DNA of 64,000 bases, taken from assembly GCA_949592205.1 (NCBI GenBank), contig CATIUR010000005.1, positions 109,567,777-109,631,776 of the forward strand, read 5' to 3'. The notes below the pieces were generated by a model. It was not told the origin of the DNA, searched no databases, and saw only the letters and a program-made list of their open reading frames with translations. The position numbers and the translations under genes were made by a program. The stretch comes from Helichrysum umbraculigerum (lineage: Eukaryota > Streptophyta > Magnoliopsida > Asterales > Asteraceae). Below, piece after piece: positions 1 through 11,477 of the stretch; positions within the stretch are counted from its first letter, which is position 1, and each line of letters begins with the position of its first letter.

Positions 1-2865
1 AAGCGACTTGAGGATGTGCCGATTGTTAGAGACTTTCCCGAAGTCTTTCCGGAAGAACTACCTGGTCTACCTCCGCCTAGACAGGTTGAGTTCTCAATCG
101 ATCTCGTGCCGGGTGCCGCACCGGTGGCCCGCGCACCATACCGTTTAGCCCCATCTGAACTTCAGGAGTTGTCCTCTCAGTTACAGGAACTTCTGGATCG
201 AGGATTCATTAGACCAAGTTCGTCACCTTGGGGAGCTCCGGTCTTATTTGTCAAAAAGAAGGACGGTTCATTCCGAATGTGCATCGACTATCGAGAGTTG
301 AACAAATTGACCGTCAAGAACCGTTATCCACTTCCTCGCATTGATGATTTATTCGACCAACTTCAGGGTTCGAGTTTCTACTCAAAAATCGACCTGCGAT
401 CAGGTTATCATCAGTTACGAGTTCGCGACACCGATATTCCAAAAACTGCTTTCAGAACTCGTTACGGGCACTACGAATTCCAAGTGATGCCCTTCGGTCT
501 AACTAACGCACCGGCAGTATTCATGGACCTCATGAATCGGGTGTGCAAACCTTACCTCGATAAGTTTGTCATTGTCTTTATCGATGACATACTCATTTAC
601 TCGCGCAACGAGCAAGAACATGCGCAACACCTCAAAACTATCCTGGAACTACTTAGACACGAGGAGCTTTATGCTAAATTCTCTAAGTGTGAGTTCTGGA
701 TCCAAACTGTTCAATTTCTTGGTCACGTGATCGACAGTCAGGGAATTCACGTGGACCCGTCAAAAATCGAGGCTATCAAAGACTGGCAAGCACCCACCTC
801 TGCAACTGAAGTACGACAATTCTTGGGTCTTGCTGGGTATTATCGACGATTTATCGAAAATTTCTCCAAAATAGCTCAATCACTCACGGTACTGACTCAG
901 AAGGACAAAAGGTTCGATTGGACCGAGAAACAAGAGTCAGCGTTCCAACTTCTGAAACAAAAGCTTTGCAGTGCTCCAATTCTATCACTACCCGAAGGCA
1001 CCGATGACTTCGTGGTATACTGCGATGCTTCTCACCAAGGTCTTGGTTGCGTGTTGTTGCAACGAGACAAGGTTATTGCTTATGCCTCACGACAGCTAAA
1101 AATTCACGAAAAGAACTACACCACTCATGATCTCGAGCTTGGAGCTGTCGTTTTTGCTCTCAAAATCTGGAGACATTATCTCTACGGCACTAAGTGCACT
1201 ATCTTTACAGATCACAAAAGTCTCCAACATATCTTCGATCAGAAGGATCTCAATATGAGGCAACGTCGATGGGTCGAGTTGCTCACCGATTACGATTGCG
1301 AGATCAAGTACCATCCAGGGAAGGCTAATGTTGTAGCTGATGCCCTCAGTCGAAAGGAACGACCTAAACCACTTCGAGTCCGAGCCCTCAGTATGACCAT
1401 TCACAACGATCTTACCATTCAAATTCATACCGCTCAGATCGAAGCCCTGAAATCCGAAAACATCAAAAATGAAGCCTTGCGGGGCATTGACAAACAATTC
1501 GAAATCAGACCTAACGGGATTAGGTATTTCTCAAACCGAATCTGGTTGCCCAGTTTTGGGAACCTAAGAGGCTTGGTGATGGACGAAGCTCACAAGTCTA
1601 AATATTCTATTCATCCCGGATCCGATAAGATGTACCACGGCATCAAGGAATTCTACTGGTGGCCAAACATGAAAGCCGAAATCGCCACTTATGTCAGCAA
1701 ATGTCTTACTTGCTCGAAAGTCAAAACCGAACATCAGAAACCGCCTGGTTTACTCCAGCAACCTGAAATCCCTGAATGGAAATGGGAACAAATTGCCATG
1801 GATTTCATAACCAAACTACCCAAGTCGTCGAACGGTTGCGATACCATTTGGGTGATCGTTGACCGCCTCACTAAATCTGCTCATTTCCTGGCAATCAAGG
1901 AAAACGATAAAATGGAACGCCTTACACAAATCTACATCAAGGAAATCGTTTCTCATCACGGCGTTCCAATCTCGATCATCTCTGACAGAGATGCCCGTTT
2001 CACCTCTCACTTTTGGCAATCACTTCAGAAAGCATTGGGTACCCGTCTCGATATGAGTACCGCGTACCATCCTCAAACCGACGGTCAAAGTGAACGAACC
2101 ATTCAAACCTTGGAAGATATGCTACGCGCCTGCGTAGTTGATTTCGGTACAAACTGGGAAAAACATCTACCGTTGTGCGAGTTTTCATACAATAACAGTT
2201 ATCATGCCAGCATTAAGACTGCACCTTTTGAGGCACTGTACGGTCGTAAGTGCCGATCACCGATCTGTTGGACTGAGGTGGGAGATAGTCAACTCACCGG
2301 TCCTGAACTCATTCACGCAACCACTGAGAAAATTGTGGAAATCCAAAACAGACTCAAAGCCGCACGTGATCGTCAGAAAAGTTATGCTGACGTGAGACGC
2401 AAACCGCTCGAGTTCCAGGTTGGGGATCGAGTACTCTTGAAAGTATCGCCTTGGAAAGGCGTCATCCGTTTTGGCAAACGAGGGAAGTTGAATCCCAGAT
2501 ACATCGGACCTTTTGAGATCCTCGAAAGGATTGGTCCCGTAGCTTATCGATTACAGCTGCCATCCGAACTCAGCAGCGTGCACCCTACTTTTCATATTTC
2601 AAATCTGAAGAAGTGTCTGTCTGATGAGACACTTATTATTCCACTAGATGAAATTCGTGTTGACGATAAACTTCATTTCGTTGAGGAACCCGCTGAAATT
2701 ATGGACCGTGAGGTCAAACAACTGAAACAAAGTCGTATTCCCATCGTCAAGGTCAGATGGAATTCGCGGCGTGGTCCGGAATTCACCTGGGAACGGGAAG
2801 ACCAAATGCGACTCAAATATCCTCAACTCTTCACTGATTCCACATCAAACACGACTTCAAGCTAA
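1..2865 (+). CDS. Element A: Ty3/gypsy chromovirus (Tekay-type) pol, RT-RNase H-integrase-chromodomain, 5' part outside window
   Basis: The frame is open from base 1 (KRLEDVPIVRDFPEVFPEEL, the usual protease-RT linker) to TAA at 2863-2865; gag and protease lie left of the window. Reverse transcriptase shows CIDYRELNKLTVKNRYPLPR near 280-335 and the catalytic FIDDILIYS near 577-603. RNase H has YCDASHQGLG (about 1018) and TDHKSLQHIF (about 1209). Integrase has the HHCC zinc domain (HPGSDKMYHGI to CLTCSKVK, about 1612-1722) and the D, D, E residues in AMDFITKLP, SDRDARFTS and the segment after YHPQTDGQSERT. A C-terminal chromodomain-like segment (about 2690-2850, VKVRWNSRRG and EFTWEREDQM) matches the Tekay/Del group, which is known to use it to choose insertion sites. 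There is no stop or frameshift in the visible part, so A is probably the youngest or best preserved gypsy pol here. Confidence 0.95.
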   Translation, partial: KRLEDVPIVRDFPEVFPEELPGLPPPRQVEFSIDLVPGAAPVARAPYRLAPSELQELSSQLQELLDRGFIRPSSSPWGAPVLFVKKKDGSFRMCIDYRELNKLTVKNRYPLPRIDDLFDQLQGSSFYSKIDLRSGYHQLRVRDTDIPKTAFRTRYGHYEFQVMPFGLTNAPAVFMDLMNRVCKPYLDKFVIVFIDDILIYSRNEQEHAQHLKTILELLRHEELYAKFSKCEFWIQTVQFLGHVIDSQGIHVDPSKIEAIKDWQAPTSATEVRQFLGLAGYYRRFIENFSKIAQSLTVLTQKDKRFDWTEKQESAFQLLKQKLCSAPILSLPEGTDDFVVYCDASHQGLGCVLLQRDKVIAYASRQLKIHEKNYTTHDLELGAVVFALKIWRHYLYGTKCTIFTDHKSLQHIFDQKDLNMRQRRWVELLTDYDCEIKYHPGKANVVADALSRKERPKPLRVRALSMTIHNDLTIQIHTAQIEALKSENIKNEALRGIDKQFEIRPNGIRYFSNRIWLPSFGNLRGLVMDEAHKSKYSIHPGSDKMYHGIKEFYWWPNMKAEIATYVSKCLTCSKVKTEHQKPPGLLQQPEIPEWKWEQIAMDFITKLPKSSNGCDTIWVIVDRLTKSAHFLAIKENDKMERLTQIYIKEIVSHHGVPISIISDRDARFTSHFWQSLQKALGTRLDMSTAYHPQTDGQSERTIQTLEDMLRACVVDFGTNWEKHLPLCEFSYNNSYHASIKTAPFEALYGRKCRSPICWTEVGDSQLTGPELIHATTEKIVEIQNRLKAARDRQKSYADVRRKPLEFQVGDRVLLKVSPWKGVIRFGKRGKLNPRYIGPFEILERIGPVAYRLQLPSELSSVHPTFHISNLKKCLSDETLIIPLDEIRVDDKLHFVEEPAEIMDREVKQLKQSRIPIVKVRWNSRRGPEFTWEREDQMRLKYPQLFTDSTSNTTSS

Positions 2866-2888
2866 ATTTCGGGACGAAATTCTTCTAA

Positions 2889-2900
2889 CAGGGGGAGAAT
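2889..2900 (+). other. Element A polypurine tract (plus-strand primer)
   Basis: ACAGGGGGAGAA lies directly before the TG of the 3' LTR. The same purine run precedes the 3' LTR in B, C and D. Confidence 0.85.
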
Positions 2901-5245
2901 GTAACACCCGCCAAATTAGGACTAGTAATTAGTGCCTAATCATATGTTAATACATGTAATTAGTTCCTTGTTAGGCTAATTAATGTATCGAATTTTATAT
3001 ATTGTTGAATATATACGAAAATGCGATTTGATTAAATCGTACGCAATTTAAATCGGATGTATTTCGATTCTATTTTATATGGACGTTGGTGACAAAATTT
3101 TATTAAATAACGGGTTATGTCAAAAATATTATTATTATAATATTTCGTATCGTACAATCAGGAATTTCATAATTTAAAACGTAAAACGCGCAAACCAAAT
3201 AAAATAAATTACAACTTATAACTCAAAATAAAGTGATTAGTAAAATATTTAAATAAACTATCGCGTAAAAATTCGTAATTTAAAACTTATAATTAAAACG
3301 TAAAATAATTATTAAACGTCTAAACGACGAAGCAAACGAACACCACACGGAACGCGGGGCGAAAACTGGAAATGGGGATAAACCCCCACCTCCCATTTTC
3401 TTTCTTTCACTTTCTCTTTTTCTCTTTCTCTCTCTTTCACTTTTTCTCTCAAGTTTCATCATCACCACCACCTCCACTTTTCTATCGAAATCGACAAATA
3501 ACAACATCAAACGGCCTTGGATCATACTACCCTTTTTGAAGAAAACAACCACCGCGACACGATCTATCATCCTATCTTTTCGGATTTCTCATCCGACACT
3601 TTGTAAGTTTCCGACAATTCCCGAAATCTCTCGTTTTTAAATGTTTTCACTTGTTAGTAGTTTGTAACAACTTATAATGTCCCTATAAGGGTTGGGTAAA
3701 AGTTTTGGACCGAACGGAAACCGAAAAACTCGTTTTCGACCCATTTTCCGGCCAACAGACCGCTACGTCGCATTTGGCCCGGAATCTATGCGACGTCAGC
3801 CTCTACGTCGCAAAACACCTCGTGACGTCGCATAGTGCGACGTCAGTCACAACGTCGCATTAAATTGTGACGTCGCATATAGCGACGTCAGCCTTAACGT
3901 CGCCAATACCTCGCCACGTCGCACTTAGCGACGCAAGCCCCTGCGTCGCAGAAATCACCTACGTCGCATTAGCGACGTAGCACCCTACGTCGCATTAAAT
4001 TGCGAAACGTCGCCTTTAGCGACGTCATGCTCTACGTCGCAATCCTATCTGCGACGTCGCACCCTACGTCGCATAAAACAGCAGGTTTTCAAACTTTAAT
4101 TTCACTAAGTGTCGAACTTTTGCAACCTCAAATCCTTATACGATACGACTTACAAAACACTTTGGGACACTTTTGTAAGTGCAAAACATCGATAACTTGA
4201 TAATAATACTTAAAGATTATTATTTCAAACTCGTCACCAACAGGCCGTACACTTTTCAAACACTTAAACGTATCAACCAAATAGTGGAGATTTGGACATT
4301 ATAGTTGGACGAACAACTACAAGGTAGTCTTATTAGATACCTTCGCATATTATAACCATCGCGTGTCGTGGACACCCTCAGGTTACAAGTCTTTGGACTT
4401 CGATATTGGCTAATCAACTTACGTTTGTTTAAACGCATTCCAGACTCAGGTGAGTCTCATAGCCCCTCTTTTACTGTTTTACTCAGGGGTGTGATATACT
4501 GCTCAACTTTTAACATGTGAACGCAAGTACCAACTTTTCATATACTACATGAGTTTTTCGAAACTAATCATTTTAAAGACCTCCGTCAGCATAGTTGTTA
4601 ATACGTTGTAGCGTGAATATTAGTATATGGTACCATATAGGATTGACCCTCCTCGTTCGGGTTAGCAAGCACTAACCGGGTAAACGGACGTACTAATATT
4701 TGGGAAGACGAATGTGGATTAGGCATTCGTGGAGGCACCTCGCCCGGAATTCTCTATAGGGGACCCGGCCCTCGAGTTAAGCTCAACTATGTGCTCATGG
4801 CTGTATACACGATGATTATCATTTAATTGCTGGATGCAATTCATTATTTTATTGCTGGATGCAATACATTATTTAAATCTTGCGGTTCATACGATATAAC
4901 TTGATTTCAAACCTGTGAGCTCACCAGCTTTATAGCTGACCTTTTAGCATATATCGCAGGTACCCAGCAGTAGGATGTTTCTGCTTCAGGATTTAGCTCG
5001 AGTCAGCATACAGAAGTTTGAGATTTTCTTGCATTAGTATATTTTGTATAAGTACTTATGTACTGAAATCTCATTTGATTTAACTCGAGCTATGTAACGC
5101 TTTAAATGTTGTAAACATTCCAATTATCAATATATTTTGTTAAAACGACGCATATAGAGTCGTTTGCTATTATCTTTGTGTTTTGTTATTGATTAGTAAC
5201 ACCCAAATCAAGCTTCCGCAAATCATCAAATTTGGGGGTGTTACA
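2901..5245 (+). repeat. Element A 3' LTR (2.3 kb)
   Basis: It starts TGTAACACCC after the polypurine tract and ends GGGTGTTACA, the expected TG...CA ends. The 5' mate is left of the window. It holds the conserved site pair (3079-3092 and, inverted, 4234-4249), a CpG-rich promoter-proximal motif (3332-3350) followed by a CT-rich stretch, an inverted-repeat array (3764-4074), donor-like signals at 3603 and 4450, and an acceptor-like CAG ending at 4959 with CTGAC at 4936-4940. It lacks the GC-rich module seen in B, C and D. The right flank TTATG (5246-5250) belongs to the array in the B LTR, so A landed inside that array; the duplicate flank is outside the window. Confidence 0.92.
3764..4074. 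repeat. ACGTCGC / GCGACGT inverted-repeat array in A LTR
   Basis: The half-site ACGTCGC and its complement GCGACGT recur many times over about 310 bases, often as facing pairs with 3-6 bases between, for example ACGTCGCATATAGCGACGT. Spacers such as CATTAAATTG are also reused. The stretch is far richer in CpG than the AT-rich LTR around it. Confidence 0.9.
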
Positions 5246-6161
5246 TTATGCGACACAGTATGCGACACAAGGCTTGTGTCGCACTGAAGAACACTCAGAC
5301 AGTGAACACGGCTGTCTCGATTTTTCAATCCCAAAATCCAAATCAAACTCATTTTTAGGTTGTAAATTCGTGTTTTCTTCATATATTTGGACATATACAT
5401 GTTATATAACTCATAAATATGTAAGTGTAGATCGCGTTGAGGTGGTCCCTTTTCCGTAATTATTTTGATGATTTGATGTCGTTTAGTGTTCTAATTTTTG
5501 TGATTTTGATGAAATGGTGGTGGTGAAATTTAGAGAGAAAATTGGTAGAGAGAGAGAGGTGGGAAGATAGAAATGAAATGAGGGGGAGGTGATGACCCCC
5601 TCTTGGTGGCTGATTTCGGTGGGGGCCCACCGAGTGTGGGTCTCCACTTTTTAACTCCGTGCAATCGCGCTCCGTGCGGTGTTCGTTTCCCCGATCGTTT
5701 AAACGTTAAATATTTATTTTATATGTTTTAATATACGTTTTGAAATGAGTATAATTATTCAATATTTTTGTTGAAATATTTTACTAAACATTTAGGAATC
5801 ACGTTATAGAAAGTAAATTGTTTCGTTTCATTTGCGCGTTAGTATTTTAATTGTATGTATATTATTTATACAATACGAATTGACTACGAAATATTACCAT
5901 AAATAATATTCTGAATAAAATTGAGTTATTAAATAATATTTGTATTACTTAATAAAATTGTTCACCAACGTCCGTATTTATTGTATCGAAATTAATTCGA
6001 TTTGAAACTCGTACGATTTTAACAAACCGCATAATTGTGTAGATATATATTCAACAATATATATAATATTTGATACATTAATTAGCCTAACACAGCACTA
6101 ATTACATATATTAGAACTTGATTAGGCACTAAGTCTTAGTCCTAATTTGACGGGTGTCACA
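5246..6161 (-). repeat. Element B 3' LTR, inner piece (rest lies left of A)
   Basis: On the minus strand it starts TGTGACACCCGTC at 6161, next to the polypurine tract. It is nearly identical to 33683-34673, the 5' LTR of the same element, with about six differences by eye. One 82-base segment (matching about 33861-33942) is missing near 5427; it carried the first donor-like site. The A insertion cuts the LTR at 5245/5246, inside the TGTGTCGC array, leaving a remnant of the array at 5248-5284. Confidence 0.88.
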
Positions 6162-6173
6162 TTCTCCCCCTGT
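6162..6173 (-). other. Element B polypurine tract
   Basis: On the minus strand AACAGGGGGAGAA directly precedes the TG of the 3' LTR. Confidence 0.8.
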
Positions 6174-6195
6174 TAGAAGAATTTCGTCCCGAAAT

Positions 6196-9054
6196 TTATG
6201 TTGAAGTCGTGTTGTATGTTGAGTCAGTGAAGAGTTGAGGATACTTGAGTCGCATTTGGTCTTCCCGTTCCCAGGTGAATTCCTGACCACGCCGCGAATT
6301 CCACCTGACTTTGACAATGGGAATACGACTTTGTTTGAGTTGTTTGACCTCACGGTCCATAATTTCGGCGGGTTCTTCAACGAAATGAAGCTTGTGGTCA
6401 ACTCGAATCTCATCGAGTGGAATGATAAGTGTCTCATCAGACAGACACTTCTTCAGATTTGAAACATGAAATGTGGGATGCACGCTGCTGAGTTCGGATG
6501 GCAGCTGCAATCGATATGCTACTGGACCAATTCTCTCGAGGATCTCGAATGGTCCAATGTATCTGGGGTTTAACTTCCCTCGTTTGCCAAACCGGATTAC
6601 GCCTTTCCAAGGCGATACTTTGAGTATTACTCGATCCCCAACTTGGAACTCGAGTGGTTTGCGTCTCACGTCAGCATAACTTTTCTGACGATTACGCGCG
6701 GCTTTGATTTTGTTTTGAATTTCGACGATTTTCTCGGTTGTTTCGTGAATGATTTATGGACCTGTGAGTTGACTATCCCCAACTTCGGTCCAACAGATAG
6801 GTGACTGGCACTTACGACCGTACAGTGCCTCGAAAGGTGCAGCCTTAATGCTGGTATGATAACTGTTGTTGTACGAGAACTCGCACAATGGTAGGTGTTT
6901 TTCCCTGTTTACACCGAAGTCTACTACGCAGGCCCGTAGCATCTCTTCTAGCTTTTGAATAGTTCGTTCACTTTGGCCGTCGGTTTGTGGGTGATATGCA
7001 GTACTCATATCAAGTCGAGTACCCAGGGATTTTTGAAGTGATTGCCAAAATTGTGAAGTGAAACGACTATCTCTGTCGGAGATAATTGAGATTGGAACAC
7101 CGTGTTTGGTCACGATTTCCTTTAGATAAATACCGGTGAGGCGTTCCATTTTGTCGGATTCTTTAATTGCTAGGAAGTGAGCAGACTTTGTGAGACGATC
7201 CACGATCACCCAAATGGTATCGCAACCGCTCGAGGACTTGGGTAGTTTGGTTATGAAGTCCATAGCAATTTGTTCCCATTTCCATTCAGGAATACTGGGT
7301 TGTTGAAGTAAACCAGAAGGTTTTTGATATTCGATTTTGACCTTGGAGCAAGTAAGGCACTTGCTGACATAGGTGGCGATTTCAGCTTTCATGTTCGGCC
7401 ACCAGTAGAAGTCCTTGATACCGTGGTACATTTTATCGGATCCCGGATGGATAGAATATTTGGACTTGTGAGCTTCATCCATCACCAAGTCTCGTAGGTT
7501 CCCAAATTTAGGCAACCAGATTCGGTTTGAGAAATACCTAATCCCGTTAGGTTTGCCTTCGAATTGTTTATCCATGCCCCGCAAGGCTTCATCCTTGACG
7601 TTTTCGTGTTTCAAGGCTTCGAGTTGAGCAGTGAGAATTTGAATGTTTAAATTGTTGTGAATGGTCATACTGAGGGCTCGGACCCGAAGCGGTTTCACTC
7701 GCTCTTTTCGACTGAGGGCATCGGCAACAACATTTGCTTTGCCTGGATGATATTTGAGTTCGCAGTCGTAATCAGTAAGCAACTCGACCCATCGACGTTG
7801 CCTCATATTGAGATCATTCTGATCGAATATATGTTGGAGACTTTTGTGGTCTGTAAAAATTGTGCACCTAGTGCCATAGAGGTAATGTCTCCAAATTTTG
7901 AGGGCGAAAACGACGGCTCCTAGCTCGAGGTCGTGGGTGGTGTAATTCTTTTCATGAATCTTGAGCTGTCGGGAAGCATAAGCTATGACTTTGTCTCGTT
8001 GCATAAGCACACAACCGAGACCTTGATGAGAAGCATCGCAGTATACCACGAAGTCATCGGTGCCTTCGGGTAATGATAGAATAGGAGCACTGCAAAGCTT
8101 TTGCTTTAAGAGTTGGAATGCCGACTCTTGTTTACCAGTCCAGTCAAACTTTTTGTCTTTCTGGGTCAGAGTCGTGAGTGGTAAGGCTATCTTGGAGAAC
8201 TTTTCAATGAATCGTCGGTAATACCCGGCAAGACCCAAAAATTGGCGTACTTCGGTCGGAGTGGTGGGTGCTTGCCAGCCCTTGATAGCTTCAATTTTTG
8301 ATAGGTCAACGTGAATCCCCTGACTGTCGATCACGTGACCAAGGAATTGAACTGTTTTTATCCAGAACTCACACTTAGAGAATACGGCGTAAAGCTCTTC
8401 GTGTCTAAGTATCTCTAGGATGGTTTTGAGGTGTTGCGCATGTTCTTGTTCGTTTCGTGAGTATATGAGAATGTCATCGATGAAGACAATGACAAACTTA
8501 TCGAGATAAGGCTTGCACACCCGATTCATAAGGTCCATGAATACAGCCGGTGCGTTGGTTAGGCCGAATGGCATCACTTGGAATTCGTAATGCCCATAGC
8601 GGGTTCGGAAAGCGGTTTTTGGAATGTCGGCATCGCGAACACGCAATTGATGATAACCGGATCGGAGATCAATCTTTGAATAGCAACTCGATCCTTGAAG
8701 TTGGTCGAACAAATCATCGATTCGAGGTAATGGGTATCGGTTCTTGACGGTCAACTTGTTCAACTCTTGATAGTCGATACACATTAGGAAAGTGCCGTCT
8801 TTCTTTTTGACAAATAGGACCGGAGCTCCCCAAGGCGAAGAACTCGGCCTAATGAATCCTCTTTCCAGAAGTTCCTGTAATTGGGCAGACAACTCCTGAA
8901 GTTCGGATGGAGCTAAACGGTATGGTGCTCGTGCAACCGGCGCAGCACCCGGCACGAGATCAATTAAGAACTCAACCTGTCTTGGTGGTGGTAGACCAGG
9001 CAGTTCTTCAGGAAAGACTTCAGGAAAGTCTCGGACAATTGGCACATCCTCAAG
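6196..9054 (-). pseudogene. Element B pol (RT-RNase H-integrase-chromodomain), one internal stop
   Basis: The order of domains matches A: VPIVRDFPEVFPEEL at the top end, RT with FIDDILIYS, RNase H with YCDASHQGLG, integrase with HPGSDKMYHGIKDFYWWP, DRDSRFTSQF and YHPQTDGQSERT, then a chromodomain ending EFTWEREDQMRLKYPQLF. A GAA to TAA nonsense change at 6751-6753 separates integrase (6754-9054) from its C-terminal part (6196-6750); the frame is the same on both sides. It is joined to gag-protease through the linker KRLEDV, where a second stop (9055-9057) lies. The element is therefore no longer able to make a full polyprotein. Confidence 0.93.
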
Positions 9055-10585
9055 TCACTTCTCCTCCGACTTTTTCTCCATGATGTGTGCGAGGATTGCG
9101 GGATAGCCCTTTTTCAGAAATTTGCGGGTTTTCAAGCAAGACATGATATTGAGTCTCGTCCCACCGGTCTCCCCCTGTATGATTAAAGTTCCACCGGTGG
9201 CGAGAGGTATACGAATAACTTTGTCGCCACAGATAATTTCAGCCCGATGTTTGGACAACCAGTCCATTCCAACAATGACATCGAAACTTCCTATCTTAAC
9301 AGGCATGAGATCTATTGAGAAAATCGGCTAGATTTAAAGTGCAATTAGGGATCACACTCTTGGTTTCCATAAGTTTACCGTTTGCAAGCTCTACAGTGAA
9401 CTTAACATCTAAGGCAACTGAGGTGATGTCAAGTAGTGGGCAAAACACATCGGAAATAAAACTTCTATCAGCGCCAGTATCAAACAGAATTGAAGCAGTT
9501 AAATTGTTGAGGAGGAACATACCCGTGACCACATTCGGGTCTTGACGGGCGTCCCCAGCTTTGAGCATGAAGGCTTTTCCCTTGACGTTGTTGTTGTTGT
9601 TCTTCCGTTTGGGACATGCATCCCTGAAATGTCTCGTCTCCTCGCATCCATAACAGGTTTTGGGTTGTTGGTTGTTGTTTTGTGATTTAGGGGCTTGGCA
9701 GTCTTTGGATGAATGCCCGTACTTCTTGCAGTTGTTGCAAGGAGATCTGCAAGGGCCATGGTGGTGGTAGTTACACTTGGAACAATATGGTCTGTCCCCA
9801 GTGTAGGTGCGTTTGGGTTCGGTGTTGGTGTTGTAAGCTTGGATGGTGTTGGACCTTTTGTTTTGGTGGTTGCCGTGGGATTCGGTAGATTTGCGTTTGT
9901 TGTTGTTTGATTTCTCGCGGCTGACCACCAGTGCCATGAGCTCATGTGCTAGCCTGATAGTACTTTCGGTGGTGGTTGGTTGTGAGGAGGTGACACTTCC
10001 CTGGATGCTCTCGGGAAGGCCGCGAATGTATTTCTTAACCCCCTTTTTCTCCGGTTCCACCAGACTAGGGCACAGGGACGCGTATTGCTGGAACTTGATG
10101 GTGTATCCCTCAATATCGGTCCCCTGCACAGCTAGTTGCCAGAACTCCTCTTCTAATCGGTGTATCTCTTCCTCGGGGCAATACTTCTCTCTCAGTTTGT
10201 TCTTCAACTCAGCCCAACGTAGTTGATTAGCTATCTCAAGACCCACAGAGTTGGCATGGGCGTTCCACCATGTGAGGGCTCCTTCCTGAAAAGTGTAGGC
10301 GGCAAACTTTACCTTGTTTTCCTCGGTGCAGTTGCATATGCTGAAAACAGATTCTATGCGTTCTATCCATCGGCTCAAACCAATAGCACCTTCCGTGCCC
10401 TTGAAGTATAGTGGTTTGCAGCTTAGAAAGTCCTTATAGGAGCAGGGTCTGGGCGGTGGAGCATTGTTGGCTGTGTCCTCGCTACTGGGTGGTGGCGTTC
10501 GGGCAGCCAAGGCTTGGGTCACACTGCGGGCAATCAGTCCCGCGATCTCAGCTTCACTAAGGGTGATTTGTCGGCGAGGAGGCAT
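9055..10585 (-). pseudogene. Element B gag-protease, stop at 9055-9057 and a frameshift near 9310
   Basis: ATG at 10585 begins MPPRRQITLSEAEIAGLIAR, as in C. A retrotransposon gag (capsid) region follows (GTEGAIGLSRWIERIESVF, FQEGALTWW). Then come three zinc knuckles: an unusual CSKCNYHHHGPC, CNNCKKYGHSSKDC and CYGCEETRHFRDAC. The second-last H position of the third is kept. Protease has LFDTGADRSFIS. Compared with C, a few bases are lost near 9310-9330, shifting the frame just before VGMDWLSKHRAEI, which continues in 9055-9306. The stop at 9055-9057 is CGA to TGA in the linker KRLEDV. Confidence 0.92.
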
Positions 10586-10798
10586 GATGCTGAGCAAGAA
10601 AGAACAAGGAAAGGAAGTGAGATACTAGTCCGAAATTCATGATATATCTGCACAGATGTACATATATAAAATGGTAATATATAACATCTCGAGAATAACG
10701 TGAAACAATTAATAGAAATCGTCAATTGATATTTCGAAGCCAAATGATTACAGACGATTTTGAGTCACAAGTTTCAAAAGTTACAGACTTAGATGTTT

Positions 10799-10836
10799 TA
10801 CAAAAGCGCCGGGAATTGTTACATCCGGTTGAATTA
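10799..10836 (-). other. Conserved non-coding block between pre-gag ORF and gag (element B)
   Basis: On the minus strand the core is ACCGGATGTAACAATTCCCG followed by TTTTGTAAA. The same block is in D (29440-29476) and E (47700-47736) at the same place, just after the pre-gag ORF, although the sequence around it differs. The TTTGTAA part resembles plant far-upstream polyadenylation elements; its role is unknown. Confidence 0.7.
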
Positions 10837-10880
10837 CATAGATCCTACAAAAGCATATTAGGGTACAGATTCAGCCTAAG

Positions 10881-11371
10881 CTAATTCTGACGTAAGTTGA
10901 GTTGTGGTAGCAGTTCGTTAAGATGGTCCACAGACTCTGCAAGCCTGTTGGCCGTTCGGAGTGCGTCCTCGGTTTCCCTCAGACGTGCCTCGCACTCGTG
11001 CAACCTCGCTTGTAATACAGAGATTTCATTTCGGTTGCCAATCACCTGGTTGTGGACAACCTCCATGGTTTCGACTGTTCCTTCCACCTGATTTTGGAGA
11101 GTGTTCATGTTGTTAACAGTGTGATCGTGATCTTCGGAGACTTGCTCGATTCGTTCCATTGCTGTAAGTCTCCAGAGCTCACGAGTCTCTTGCAGCTCGA
11201 TATCCATCCCGTGGATTTGTTGGTCGTGATGGTGTACTCTAGCGGCTAAGTCCGGTAGAGTGAAGTGAGTGGGGTACGGGCTAGCTCGAGGGCGGTGTCC
11301 CTCCTAGCCATTCTCGGGTTTCGCGATCCATGTGGATAAGAGCGAGAGGAGCTGGGAGGTGTATTTGCCAT
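10881..11371 (-). pseudogene. Element B pre-gag ORF, coiled-coil type, broken near its start
   Basis: This lies between PBS and gag, in the gag direction. An open frame runs from the TAG at 11325-ish to TAG at 10881-10883 and reads LPDLAARVHHHDQQIHGMDI, then a heptad-rich helical segment and the ending VDHLNELLPQLNLRQN. The E element has a clear homologue (SPYTQEPTHHTVPVLAARLH; end NLRQD). The start side, ATG at 11371 (MANTPPSSSRSYPHGS), is in another frame, so a deletion or shift broke the ORF. The product would be a small, charged, alpha-helical protein, probably a coiled coil. I recognise no named domain. Additional 5' ORFs are established for Ogre-type gypsy elements; I do not know of a described one for this group. 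Confidence 0.7.
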
Positions 11372-11477
11372 TCTGAGACAAATGTTAGCAAAAGTGAGAC
11401 CTATATACATATACAATATAGCCTAAGGCTGAATTGAGGCCTACCCATGTATATATTTAAATATATCACATAATAGC

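Noticed and set aside
1096..1497. Antisense ORFs over pol (also 7657-7923, 17590-17856 and others)
   Set aside because: Shadows of the RNase H and integrase coding sequence, repeated in every copy for that reason.
3764..4074. CRISPR-like array
   Set aside because: Units are 7-10 bases in alternating orientation with irregular spacers, lie inside a plant LTR and recur in both LTRs of C and D; there are no cas genes.
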